DNA of 64,000 nt, taken from positions 1-64,000 of IMG/VR virus record IMGVR_UViG_3300042938_002038; one strand, given 5' to 3'. The position numbers were made by a program, and so were the translations under genes. This document shows positions 34,296-42,143 of this stretch, in pieces (the stretch's first letter is position 1; every line of letters starts with the position of its first letter). The stretch is from a virus. The notes below the pieces were generated by a model. The model saw only the letters and a list, made by a program, of their open reading frames with translations. It did not search any database and was not told where the DNA came from.

Positions 34296-36155
34296 CTAAG
34301 CTAGAGAAGATATAAGTTGTGATAGAGGAACCTCAGCTGATCTATCATCCTGAGATGCCATGGCTTGATATTGTCTACCACCTTGTGCCGCAGGTTGTGG
34401 AACCGTAATATTCATTGGTGTTCTAGCTGGTCTAGCAGCCAATGATTGTTCATTTAGAGCTTGCCCGCCAGTTCTTTGCTCTTGTTGCATTTGTGGTCCT
34501 GCTGATTGAGCATAACTTAAAGCTAATTGCATTCTACGTGCTGTTGTAGTACCAGATGATCTTTCATAAAACTTATCAAATAGCATTGCTGCTTCGTCTG
34601 GTGTTTTGGCACCCATAAGGGCTTTTCGTGCTCTAGATTCCGGTCCAGATAGTTCCCAATTTATAAATTCTAATTGTTCTTTAAATGTAGATTGTTTTAT
34701 ATCTTTACCAAAAAATTTAGTAAAATTGGCTTGTCTGTCTGGATGCCACTGTGCTAATCCATAAGCTTTGCCACTATCACCAACAGCATCAGTTTTAAAA
34801 TCACTTTCATATTTTATGTTTGCTGCAATACCTGCTGCTTGTTCTCTTGTATATCCTTTTTCAACAAAGAAGCTCATTACTTCTTCAGCAGAACCTGAGC
34901 CAGCAGCACCTGGTGTTCTTGCTCCTGCTATTGGTTCTGATGATGTTTGTTGAGCTGCAGCGGCACCAAAATCATAAGTTTCAACTTGTGTTCCAGGTGT
35001 CATATCACTAATTGCTGTGGAACTACTTGCAGCACCCGATGAACTAGGTGGTGCGGATGATGCACCTGCTGATGTTCTTTGTGCACCAGTTGAAGAAACT
35101 GATCGTACATTTGGTGCATTATTTTGACCTGATAATTCTGCAGGTCCGACAAAATTATCAGTCATAATAGCTATTGTACCAGCATCAAATACAAGTGAAT
35201 TATAATCATATTCACCGGTACTAGTGCTTGGTTTGCTTTCCATTCTTTGTGCAAATGAAACTGAGCGCACCATTGGATTCTGTTGTGGTGATGTTTGTTG
35301 TGAAGCTACTTTAATATATCCACCATCATGAAGTTGTTTTACTACTTCAAAGAATTGATTTTCAGGATATTCAAGTTCATCAACAATTAATTTACGTGCT
35401 GGCATCAAAGTACCAGCCTTGATATCCCCAATGTCTTTTAAAAGTTCTAATTGTGTATCATTGGATATATCTTGAGGGCCTAATCTACGAACACTGGGTC
35501 CAGGGCCATATTTCTCACTTAGTTCAAATGCTGATTTAGCACCAGCAACTACACCCAAAACACCAGTTGCAGTAGTTGATAGACCTATACCAAGAGCACT
35601 CATAGAATCTTGTTTACCGGTAAGTTTTTCCAGAAAAGTGCCTGCAGCAGCTGTTGTTGCAGCACCTTTCAGCATTTGCTTTGGACTTACTAGACTTGCA
35701 GCAGAGCGCCCAATGGATTTAGCTACATCTTTACCTTTTTCTAAAACTTTTCCAAGTGTTCCACTTACACGTTGTTTTAATCTTTGTAGATTTGAAGGTC
35801 TTGCTCTAGCTTGAGCCCTTGTTCTTGGTCTTCTTCTAGGCTTTTCTGGTGTAAAATCAGAAAGATTTGGCATGCCATTATCTTTAGATTCAGAAACATT
35901 TAGTATTTTTCCTAGTGTTTCATTTACTTTAATAAGTTCCTGCTCAGCTTGACCAAGAACATTATTGTTGTTTAATAATGAATTTGTAACATTTTCAACA
36001 CCTAAATCAAGTCTTGTTGTTTGACTTTTATATTCTCTAGTTACATTTTGCTGTTCATTATCATCTTTATTTTGTATACTAGCTATCACAGGCGCTGCTC
36101 TGGAAAGATTAGCGCCTGTTGCTTTAAAGTATTGCTGTGTTTTACTTATCGGCAT
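34296..36155 (-). CDS. virion protein with phage tail lysozyme domain
   Basis: 619 residues. N-terminal half helical with a very basic patch (PRRRPRTRAQARARPSNLQR, about 112-131) and a Gly/Ala hydrophobic region around 205-235. After an Ala/Ser/Pro-rich linker, residues 425-545 form a phage tail lysozyme domain: EEVMSFFVEKGYTREQAAGI, AANIKYESDFKTDAVGDSGK (catalytic Glu about 448), AYGLAQWHPDRQANF. It cleaves glycan strands and complements the M23 enzyme next to it, so the tail carries two wall-degrading activities. Shares DNFV-type segments with the M23 protein, suggesting a common scaffold. Confidence 0.85.
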   Translation of the reverse strand: MPISKTQQYFKATGANLSRAAPVIASIQNKDDNEQQNVTREYKSQTTRLDLGVENVTNSLLNNNNVLGQAEQELIKVNETLGKILNVSESKDNGMPNLSDFTPEKPRRRPRTRAQARARPSNLQRLKQRVSGTLGKVLEKGKDVAKSIGRSAASLVSPKQMLKGAATTAAAGTFLEKLTGKQDSMSALGIGLSTTATGVLGVVAGAKSAFELSEKYGPGPSVRRLGPQDISNDTQLELLKDIGDIKAGTLMPARKLIVDELEYPENQFFEVVKQLHDGGYIKVASQQTSPQQNPMVRSVSFAQRMESKPSTSTGEYDYNSLVFDAGTIAIMTDNFVGPAELSGQNNAPNVRSVSSTGAQRTSAGASSAPPSSSGAASSSTAISDMTPGTQVETYDFGAAAAQQTSSEPIAGARTPGAAGSGSAEEVMSFFVEKGYTREQAAGIAANIKYESDFKTDAVGDSGKAYGLAQWHPDRQANFTKFFGKDIKQSTFKEQLEFINWELSGPESRARKALMGAKTPDEAAMLFDKFYERSSGTTTARRMQLALSYAQSAGPQMQQEQRTGGQALNEQSLAARPARTPMNITVPQPAAQGGRQYQAMASQDDRSAEVPLSQLISSLA

Positions 36156-36429
36156 CTATTTTTGAAATCTTTTCCTGACCTCTAGTCCATGCTGCAATAC
36201 CTAAAATTGCACCAAAAGCTAAATGAACCATCCCACCGTTTTGCAATGTCAAACTTTCCCATGCACTATAGTCTATAGATAGTCCTGCAATTAATTTATA
36301 AAATACAGGCATAATCATGGTAACTGCAGGGAATAAAACAAAGTCGACAAAACATATAATCATGTAGAGATAACCCATGAGAGGTCTCCAATATGACTTT
36401 AGCCAACTTTCATGATTTTGTTTACGCAT
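36142..36429 (-). CDS. holin of the GTA three-span type
   Basis: 95 residues from ATG 36429, which lies inside the end of the gp26 frameshift ORF; an upstream in-frame Met would overlap more. WLKSYWRPLMGYLYMIICFV, DFVLFPAVTMIMPVFYKLIA and GGMVHLAFGAILGIAAWTRG give three hydrophobic segments in the order of the GTA_holin_3TM family, known from alphaproteobacterial gene transfer agents and phages. It would form membrane lesions to release murein hydrolases. Its 3' end overlaps the lysozyme gene by 14 bases. Confidence 0.8.
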   Translation of the reverse strand: MRKQNHESWLKSYWRPLMGYLYMIICFVDFVLFPAVTMIMPVFYKLIAGLSIDYSAWESLTLQNGGMVHLAFGAILGIAAWTRGQEKISKIDADK

Positions 36430-36607
36430 TATTCCTATTCCTTTGCTCTTCAAGTTCTCTAAGATGTTGCAGAAGCATTTCTATATAAAGATCACGCTCA
36501 AAAGGTATAAGATTTTCAATTTCTGCAAGTGAATATTTGTGATGCTGAGCCAAAGAAAATACAGTAGTATAATAATTTTCTAAGGAGTTATGACTCAGCC
36601 CAACGTA
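36422..36607 (-). CDS. -1 frameshift extension of gp26 (tail chaperone-like)
   Basis: An open frame of 61 residues with no usable start codon, in the -1 frame relative to gp26 and beginning at its slippery site: YVGLSHNSLENYYTTVFSLA, QHHKYSLAEIENLIPFERDL, YIEMLLQHLRELEEQRNR. The Y-S-L-x-E-I-E-N-L-I-P-F-E-R-D-x-Y segment is a recognisable pattern of tail-assembly chaperone extensions. It can be expressed only by frameshifting as a gp26 fusion, like lambda gpGT. It overlaps the holin start by 8 bases. Confidence 0.7.
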   Translation of the reverse strand, partial: YVGLSHNSLENYYTTVFSLAQHHKYSLAEIENLIPFERDLYIEMLLQHLRELEEQRNRNNA

Positions 36608-37302
36608 AAAAAATCTGCAAGACTCCTTAGTTCTATTTTTCTTTCCGTGCCGTTTTTATTTTTATATTCTATTTTATAGTATAATTTTGGAGTTGATTCC
36701 ATAAATTTAACTATTTTTTGATATGTAGCAATATCTAGATTATCCAAAAATTCTTCTATTTCTTTTCTAGAAAAAGTTTTCAAATCATAAACATCTTCAT
36801 CTTGATAAACTTGATGCATGGATCTAATAACCAATTCATAGAATGCATTCTCCCCACTATTGAAATATTCTTGATCATCAAATATCTGCGCTCTTGGGTA
36901 TTTCATTACTATACCAGATGCATCATTTATTTTAATAATAGCATCAACTCCTTCTGGGAATTGAACTTCAATAGAATTTAAATCAATATCAAATGTATAG
37001 ATTTCATTATCTTCATTGTCTCGATAGGATACTGAAGCTATATTATTTATAGAAAATGCTCTGATTCGGATAAAGATATACTCAATGTCAAATATTGCTA
37101 TGTCATCTACATCAAACTTTTCATCAAGACAACAATTGTTAACAACTTGTTTTATTGCTCTAAGTATTTCTGATGGATCATCAGATGTTTTTGCCATGAG
37201 AAGAAGCTTTTCCTCTTTTACAAGAAAAGGTCTAAACATGAATTTTTCTTTTGTTGAAGGTATTGTCAATTCATGGATTGGATAAGAAATTTTAGGTAGC
37301 AT
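36595..37302 (-). CDS. gp26: baseplate hub/tail chaperone protein, T4 gp26
   Basis: 235 residues. The N-terminal FMFRPFLVKEEKLLLMAKTS (about 22-41) and the NNCCLDEKFDVDDIAIFDIE, YIFIRIRAFS segments are the core of the T4 gp26 (T4_baseplate) family, involved in baseplate hub and tape-measure assembly. The rest is alpha/beta with SRKEIEEFLDNLDIATYQKI. The gene ends GAT TTT TTT ACG TTG GGC TGA; the T_TTT_TTT heptamer four codons before the stop allows a -1 shift into the 61-residue extension. Length agrees with other members. Confidence 0.85.
   Translation of the reverse strand: MLPKISYPIHELTIPSTKEKFMFRPFLVKEEKLLLMAKTSDDPSEILRAIKQVVNNCCLDEKFDVDDIAIFDIEYIFIRIRAFSINNIASVSYRDNEDNEIYTFDIDLNSIEVQFPEGVDAIIKINDASGIVMKYPRAQIFDDQEYFNSGENAFYELVIRSMHQVYQDEDVYDLKTFSRKEIEEFLDNLDIATYQKIVKFMESTPKLYYKIEYKNKNGTERKIELRSLADFFTLG
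36607..36613 (-). promoter_or_regulatory. programmed -1 frameshift slippery site T_TTT_TTT
   Basis: Seven Ts on the minus strand in the reading-frame phase T_TTT_TTT (Asp-Phe-Phe), the ideal X_XXY_YYZ heptamer. Slippage avoids the TGA at 36595 and continues for 61 codons. Downstream, AACTCCTTAG and the nearby GGAGTC could contribute a stimulator, but no clear stem is seen. Confidence 0.7.
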
Positions 37303-37319
37303 AATTTAAAAGCCTTTAT

Positions 37320-37976
37320 TTAAGTTACAAATTGTGTTGCTAATGGTGAATCTGTATACCAATTTTTAAATGTAAATGTTGTTGTTACTTTGAATAAAGA
37401 ATTGTTATTATCCCAATTTAAACTGTTATAATTTAAAGCAATTGGATATGCTTCATTTAACATTACTTTGCAAACTGGGTTTGCTTCTCTGTATGCATTC
37501 TTTATAAAAGTTTCATTATTTGTTATATCAGCACCTTTATTATTAAAAATGTTTATTTCTATAGAAGTGGAATAATCTTTCATATATTCTAAAGTATACT
37601 TTGGGACGTATCTACCAGCATTTACACCCTGAAAATCAAATATTCCAAAAGACATCCATTCGCTTATCAGATGCCAAATTACCAAATCTTTAGTATCTAT
37701 AAATGAAATTGTAATATCATTAAATGATGCATTAATTGGAAATTTTTGTGATGGGCCAATACCATATCTATTTGTATTCATGGTATCTAAATTTACACCA
37801 GGCCATTGAACAGAGTCTGCTCTGAATGAAATAAGTTCAGAATCTTGTCTGGACGTTAAAGTACTTCTACCATCACGTAGTTTATAAGATCCAATTCTAA
37901 CAAAAAATTTATTACTTTGAATTGTTCCAAAAGTATCTAAATTAGATTTAAATCTATCTATATTGAAACTTGCCAT
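37320..37976 (-). CDS. gp54: tail-tube-fold baseplate protein, gp54-like
   Basis: 218 residues with features of the T4 gp19/gp48/gp54 tail-tube fold: NKFFVRIGSYKLRDG, SELISFRADSVQWPGVNLDT (about 46-65, with the W-P-G typical of the family), RYGIGPSQKFPINASFNDIT and DLVIWHLISEWMSFGIFDFQ. T4 gp54 starts tail-tube polymerisation on the gp48 cap. The location next to gp26, near gp48 but on the other strand, favours gp54; gp19 itself or another tube-like protein cannot be excluded. It is shorter than T4 gp54 (320). Confidence 0.65.
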   Translation of the reverse strand: MASFNIDRFKSNLDTFGTIQSNKFFVRIGSYKLRDGRSTLTSRQDSELISFRADSVQWPGVNLDTMNTNRYGIGPSQKFPINASFNDITISFIDTKDLVIWHLISEWMSFGIFDFQGVNAGRYVPKYTLEYMKDYSTSIEINIFNNKGADITNNETFIKNAYREANPVCKVMLNEAYPIALNYNSLNWDNNNSLFKVTTTFTFKNWYTDSPLATQFVT

Positions 37977-38575
37977 TAAACCGTATTCCTTGATTCTCTA
38001 TAAATTCTTTCTGTCGTGGCTTTTTTGAAGTTTTCTGATGGGAGCATGAGAGCAGCATCCCAATACATTGGCTCTACATTCAAATATCTACTTCTTACAT
38101 GAGCAAAAAGATATCTTTTTACACACGGTTTGAAATATTTAAAGCGTGCTGCACTTTTAAGAATTTTATAAGATATATTTAATTTAGTATTTTCATTATA
38201 TTTGTTATCGGATGAAATTGAATATAATGAATCCATAAGTTTGGCTCTGAGTATCGGAGGCAAGTAATGAAGATTGATCCCAAGGAAACCGTCTGTATAT
38301 GATTCAACTACGAATATAAGTGGAAAAGCATCATAATAAGGAAGTTCATCTTTCCATTTTGGATCATATGAGAACATAAACATTTTGCCGATATCTTCAG
38401 ATGCTATTTTAGTCACGGTGTTCTTTTTATCACGCATCAATCTATTACGATCGACTTGAGTTAAAGATCTTGCTGCTTCTCTGAACCAAGTGCGTGTATC
38501 TCTTTGGCGCACTGATTGGTCAATGCCCTGAGTTTTACCCTGCTTTGAAAGCTGTTGAAATATATAAGCAACCAA
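37976..38575 (-). CDS. conserved T4-superfamily virion or assembly protein
   Basis: 199 residues starting at TTG 38575, immediately after the gp4 stop (TAGTTG), with AGGG ten bases upstream. KMFMFSYDPKWKDELPYYDA, FPLIFVVESYTDGFLGINLH, YLPPILRAKLMDSL (about 64-117) and a basic C-terminal half (FKYFKPCVKRYLFAHVRSRY). The pattern Y-D-P-K ... L-P-Y-Y-D-x-F-P-L ... G-x-x-G-L/I-N-L-H-Y-L-P-P is well conserved in marine T4-like phages. Position beside gp4 recalls T4 gp2, the DNA-end protector, but sequence alone does not prove that. Confidence 0.65.
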   Translation of the reverse strand: MVAYIFQQLSKQGKTQGIDQSVRQRDTRTWFREAARSLTQVDRNRLMRDKKNTVTKIASEDIGKMFMFSYDPKWKDELPYYDAFPLIFVVESYTDGFLGINLHYLPPILRAKLMDSLYSISSDNKYNENTKLNISYKILKSAARFKYFKPCVKRYLFAHVRSRYLNVEPMYWDAALMLPSENFKKATTERIYRESRNTV

Positions 38576-39016
38576 CTATTTTATCCCTAAATGATCTTCT
38601 GTCATGATTTGAAATTTCCATCCACGATCAGCACAATAATTTTCTGCTGCATTCCATTTTGCTTTATTAACGCCCCATGTAAAAACTTCATTGATATATC
38701 TTTTTGAAACTTTTGCTGGTTTTGTAGGCTCTTTTGTTTGTGTTTTTGGTTTTACTTCAATCATCACAGTTTCACGCTTACCTTCACTATTTATTAGACC
38801 AACAATAAAATCAGGAAAATATCGGTGTATTTTATTATCAACTGGTGATCTATAGGGAATGGCAATCTCTTCTGATTTCCACCATAATATGCTAGGTTTG
38901 TGATCCAAATACAACATGAGTTTTAGTTCCCACTGAGATCTATAAACAATCTTGGTGGGATCTCCTTTGTATTTTTCTGGGTTTTTTGGTTTAAAATGAC
39001 CTTGTTTGTATCTCAT
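38576..39016 (-). CDS. gp4: head completion nuclease, T4 gp4
   Basis: 146 residues, TnsA/PD-(D/E)XK-like. VYRSQWELKLMLYLDHKPSI (catalytic Glu in QWELK, about 30), WKSEEIAIPYRSPVDNKIHR, YFPDFIVGL (Asp) and ETVMIEVKPK (E-x-K, about 86-90), then KRYINEVFTWGVNKAKWNAA and GWKFQIMTEDHL. T4 gp4 is needed for head completion and is thought to trim packaged DNA ends before neck joining. The start is at 39016, about 24 bases beyond a minus-strand TATAAATA late box. Confidence 0.93.
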   Translation of the reverse strand: MRYKQGHFKPKNPEKYKGDPTKIVYRSQWELKLMLYLDHKPSILWWKSEEIAIPYRSPVDNKIHRYFPDFIVGLINSEGKRETVMIEVKPKTQTKEPTKPAKVSKRYINEVFTWGVNKAKWNAAENYCADRGWKFQIMTEDHLGIK

Positions 39017-39022
39017 TTTCGT

Positions 39023-39030
39023 GATAAATA
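39023..39030 (+). promoter_or_regulatory. late promoter (GATAAATA), rightward baseplate genes
   Basis: GATAAATA about 33 bases before the gp48 start, embedded in TTCGTGATAAATAA, which also precedes gp32. It should drive the long rightward structural unit. Confidence 0.65.
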
Positions 39031-39045
39031 AAGATGTAATAACTA

Positions 39046-39053
39046 TATTTATA
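39046..39053 (-). promoter_or_regulatory. late promoter (TATAAATA), leftward gp4 unit
   Basis: The exact T4 late consensus on the minus strand, about 30 bases before the gp4 start at 39016. It faces and overlaps the territory of the rightward late promoter, so the two late units start from a 46-base divergent region. Confidence 0.65.
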
Positions 39054-39062
39054 GAGGGAAAG

Positions 39063-40052
39063 ATGGCAGTATTACCACAAATATTAGCGGCACTGTCTGT
39101 AGGTTCTGCTGCTGCTCAATTTGCAGATGCATATGCAGTTCAGAGTGATTATGCACAACAGTATCAAGAATCATTGACTTTTCCAAATGATTTGGTTTTA
39201 ACAAATGAAACACCTTATATTACATTTAAATTTGAGAATTATAAGAAAAGATCCATTTATGAAACAGTTCGAACTGAAACAATTGATCAAAATGGTACAA
39301 TAAGATTACCAGTACCAAGAAATTTACAAGATAGTTTTTCTGTTACGTATAGTCAAGAAAATTTGGGGCCTGGTGTTGGTGCAGCAACAAATGCAATATT
39401 AGAAGGACGAGACGCTGGAGCTGCAGCCGCCGCCGTGGGAGCTGCACAAGTTCCAGGAGGTTTAGCATTACAATTTGGTGAAGCAGTACTTAGACGAGCA
39501 GCAAACCCAGCAGCAAACCCTGGTTTTTTTGGACAAGCAGCTGGGGTTGCTGCTGAGTATGGAGGTTCTGTATTTAATGCAGTTCAAAGTGTATCTGGTG
39601 TAACTCCAAATCCGTTTCAAACAATATTATTTAAAAATCCAAATTTCAAAAAGCATCAGTTTAGTTGGTCATTTATACCAAAAGAACAACAAGAAAGTGA
39701 AAAACTAAGAAAAATTGTTGAAACATTTCAGTATCATATGTTACCTGGTATTTCTAAAACCGCCAGTATATTTTTTACATACCCAGGTATAGTAAGAATA
39801 TTTTTAAATCCTACATCAAAATATCTTTATAAATTTAAACCTTGTGTTGTAGAATCTTTTAGTGTAAATTATGCACCAAATGGACCTGCATTCTATAGGA
39901 AAACGGTTGCTCCAGCTGCACTCAGTGTAAATATAACTTTTCAAGAAGTTGAATTGTGGACCAAGAATGATTTCCTATCAGCACCTATTAGCTCATTGTC
40001 AAGAGTATTACCACCGTCTATAAGTCAACTTTTAGGTATTCCAGGGGCTTAA
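39063..40052 (+). CDS. gp48: baseplate tail-tube cap, T4 gp48
   Basis: 329 residues from ATG 39063 (AGAGGGAAAG upstream; the longer frame from 39006 lies in the promoter region). The N-terminal part is Ala/Gly-rich (GAAAAAVGAAQVPGGLALQF). The signature TPNPFQTILFKNPNFKKHQF (about 178-197) with SWSFIPKEQQESEKLRKIVE matches gp48. The C-terminal YAPNGPAFYRKTVAPAALSV is the tube-like domain. gp48 caps the baseplate hub and receives gp54 and the tail tube. First gene of the rightward late unit. Confidence 0.88.
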   Translation: MAVLPQILAALSVGSAAAQFADAYAVQSDYAQQYQESLTFPNDLVLTNETPYITFKFENYKKRSIYETVRTETIDQNGTIRLPVPRNLQDSFSVTYSQENLGPGVGAATNAILEGRDAGAAAAAVGAAQVPGGLALQFGEAVLRRAANPAANPGFFGQAAGVAAEYGGSVFNAVQSVSGVTPNPFQTILFKNPNFKKHQFSWSFIPKEQQESEKLRKIVETFQYHMLPGISKTASIFFTYPGIVRIFLNPTSKYLYKFKPCVVESFSVNYAPNGPAFYRKTVAPAALSVNITFQEVELWTKNDFLSAPISSLSRVLPPSISQLLGIPGA

Positions 40053-40059
40053 TAATTTA

Positions 40060-40926
40060 ATGACAGAAAAATATTTTGAAAAATTTCCACTTATTCAATA
40101 TGCAAATACCATTGCAGTTGATATCACTAGAAGTGCTAAAGTTTTAGATTCAATCTATAATGATCCACATTTATATTATCTGTATGATATCAAGCAGGGT
40201 GAAAGACCTGACAGCATAGCAAATCGTTATTATGACGATCAGTATTCAGATTGGATTTTACATTTATCAAATAGAATAATAGATCCATACTATCAGTGGT
40301 ATCTTCAGAACGAAGATTTCAATGCCTTTGTTGCTAAAAAATATGGGTCTATTCAACTTGCACAGTTGAAATATAAGTTCTATAGAAACAATTGGTATGA
40401 AAACCAAAATCCAATTCAAGTGTCAACTTTTAATGCATTGACCGCAAGTGCTAAGCAATATTATGAACCGGACTTTGGCACAAGCACACTTTCAATTACT
40501 CCTTTGCAATATAAGAGAAGGAAAGTGGATTGGATTGTGGATACCAATTATCTGGTGAAATATGCAGTAGCAAATGGTGCTAATTTCTCTATCGACAATC
40601 TTGTAAATATAACTTACACCGGTGGGTCAGTAGGATCTGGACAAGTAGCTTCAAGCAATTCTACTGCTGTGATTTTGAGATGCATGGATAGTTTTCAATT
40701 GATAAGTACTGGTACTCTCCTTAATAAGGAAAATGGGTCAAATACCACATTTACAGAACAAACGTTTGTTGCTAATAATATCCCTGCGGATGAAGCATCA
40801 TTTTGGTCACCAGTAAGTTATTTTGACTATGAGGATGAAATTAATGAGAATAACAAATCAATTAGAGTAATGAACAAATCCTATTATAATGTTATAGCCC
40901 AAAATATGAAAGATATTATTGCGTAA
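40060..40926 (+). CDS. gp53: baseplate wedge subunit, T4 gp53
   Basis: 288 residues. The N-terminal region (YLYDIKQGERPDSIANRYYD, DQYSDWILHLSNRIIDPYYQ, WYLQNEDFNAFVAKKYGS) is the LysM-like domain typical of gp53, with D-Q-x-x-D-W-x-x-x-x-S-N-x-I-x-D-P-Y. An insertion of beta-structured sequence (NITYTGGSVGSGQVASSNST) lies at about 185-235, and the C-terminus returns to SVRVMNKSYYNVI-like wedge sequence (IRVMNKSYYNVIAQNMKDII). gp53 joins adjacent wedges around the hub. Overlaps the next gene by one base (TAATG). Confidence 0.88.
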   Translation: MTEKYFEKFPLIQYANTIAVDITRSAKVLDSIYNDPHLYYLYDIKQGERPDSIANRYYDDQYSDWILHLSNRIIDPYYQWYLQNEDFNAFVAKKYGSIQLAQLKYKFYRNNWYENQNPIQVSTFNALTASAKQYYEPDFGTSTLSITPLQYKRRKVDWIVDTNYLVKYAVANGANFSIDNLVNITYTGGSVGSGQVASSNSTAVILRCMDSFQLISTGTLLNKENGSNTTFTEQTFVANNIPADEASFWSPVSYFDYEDEINENNKSIRVMNKSYYNVIAQNMKDIIA

Positions 40927-42143
40927 TGTCAAATACAGTAGGTGATATTTCAGTAGACACTCTTCTTATATCTTCTCCGAGAGGCAATTTGGATCTATCA
41001 TCCAGTTTTGTTGCGGCGTCAATATATGAAAGTGTTTTCACGCCAGGAACAATTTGTGATATTGTTGTTTTAGATTCAACTGATTTTATCAAAACTCTTA
41101 AAATTTCTGGTGATGAAACTGTTAACTTTAAATTTAAATCTTATGGTGGTGAACTAGCATCATTTGTATTTCATCTAAATCAAATTAAAGATGTGCAATC
41201 AGTTGGTGCACAAAAAGCCAAAATGTATGCTTTTCAATGTATTTCCAAAGAAATTATGCACTCAAAGACAAATTTGATTCAGAAGTCTTATAATGTTCTT
41301 TGCTCAGAAATGATCAAGGATATCCACACAAATTATCTTAAAAGTACCAAACCATTATTGGATATTGAACCAACTGCAATCCCACAGAATATTCTAATTC
41401 CAAGTCATACACCATATCAAGCAATAAAAACTATTAAAAGAAGATCCATTTCAAGAGAAAATAAATCTTCCGTTTATGTATATTTTGAGACTAGAGAAAA
41501 TAACCAGCAGGTATTTAAATTTCTGACATTTGAAAAAATGTTTGCAGCAAATACTGTAAAGACATTCCAGCAATCTGATGCCATCAATACTGATATCTTC
41601 AATATAATACCAGATAATAATATTATAGCATATACGGTTCCAAATCAAATATCATCTATCAATAAAATCAGATATGGTGGTCCTAGAGCAGTAGCACAAT
41701 TAAATTTTACTACTCAGGAAGAGAAAAAAAATATTATAGACACTACTGGTAATGATCCAAAGATGACTCAAACATTTTTCAATGAATTTTTTGATGGGGT
41801 TCGTAATCCACCACAATCAGTTATTCCAGTCGATATTTCACAAAGATCTGTTACTAAAATTTCAGAAACGACCCCATCAATTGAATCTTATATGGCTTCT
41901 CTTATACAAAATTCAATGAAACTTAGAGTTCCAGGTGATACTATTCTAGCACCTGGGCAAACCATAGATTGTAAAATTCCATCAAGGACAGCTCTTACGG
42001 CGCCAGTACAAGATGATTCTGAAATGTCTGGTAAGTTTCTCATTACCAGAATCCACCACAGAATTGGTATGCTTGTGGAAAGACCAAGATATACATGTAT
42101 AATAGAGTGCATCAAGGTAAACTATGAAAGTAATGAAGCATGA
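40926..42143 (+). CDS. gp27: baseplate hub protein, T4 gp27-like
   Basis: 405 residues with the tail-hub fold: DISVDTLLISSPRGNLDLSS, SIYESVFTPGTICDIVVLDS (about 32-51), FQCISKEIMHSKTNLIQKSY, NVLCSEMIKDIHTNYLKS, YQAIKTIKRRSISRENKSSV and a C-terminal KLRVPGDTILAPGQTIDCKI barrel domain followed by GKFLITRIHHRIG. This is the pattern of gp27/gpD hub proteins, which form the trimeric base for the gp5 spike, whose gene follows with an ATGA overlap. Length is close to T4 gp27 (391). Confidence 0.85.
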   Translation: MSNTVGDISVDTLLISSPRGNLDLSSSFVAASIYESVFTPGTICDIVVLDSTDFIKTLKISGDETVNFKFKSYGGELASFVFHLNQIKDVQSVGAQKAKMYAFQCISKEIMHSKTNLIQKSYNVLCSEMIKDIHTNYLKSTKPLLDIEPTAIPQNILIPSHTPYQAIKTIKRRSISRENKSSVYVYFETRENNQQVFKFLTFEKMFAANTVKTFQQSDAINTDIFNIIPDNNIIAYTVPNQISSINKIRYGGPRAVAQLNFTTQEEKKNIIDTTGNDPKMTQTFFNEFFDGVRNPPQSVIPVDISQRSVTKISETTPSIESYMASLIQNSMKLRVPGDTILAPGQTIDCKIPSRTALTAPVQDDSEMSGKFLITRIHHRIGMLVERPRYTCIIECIKVNYESNEA

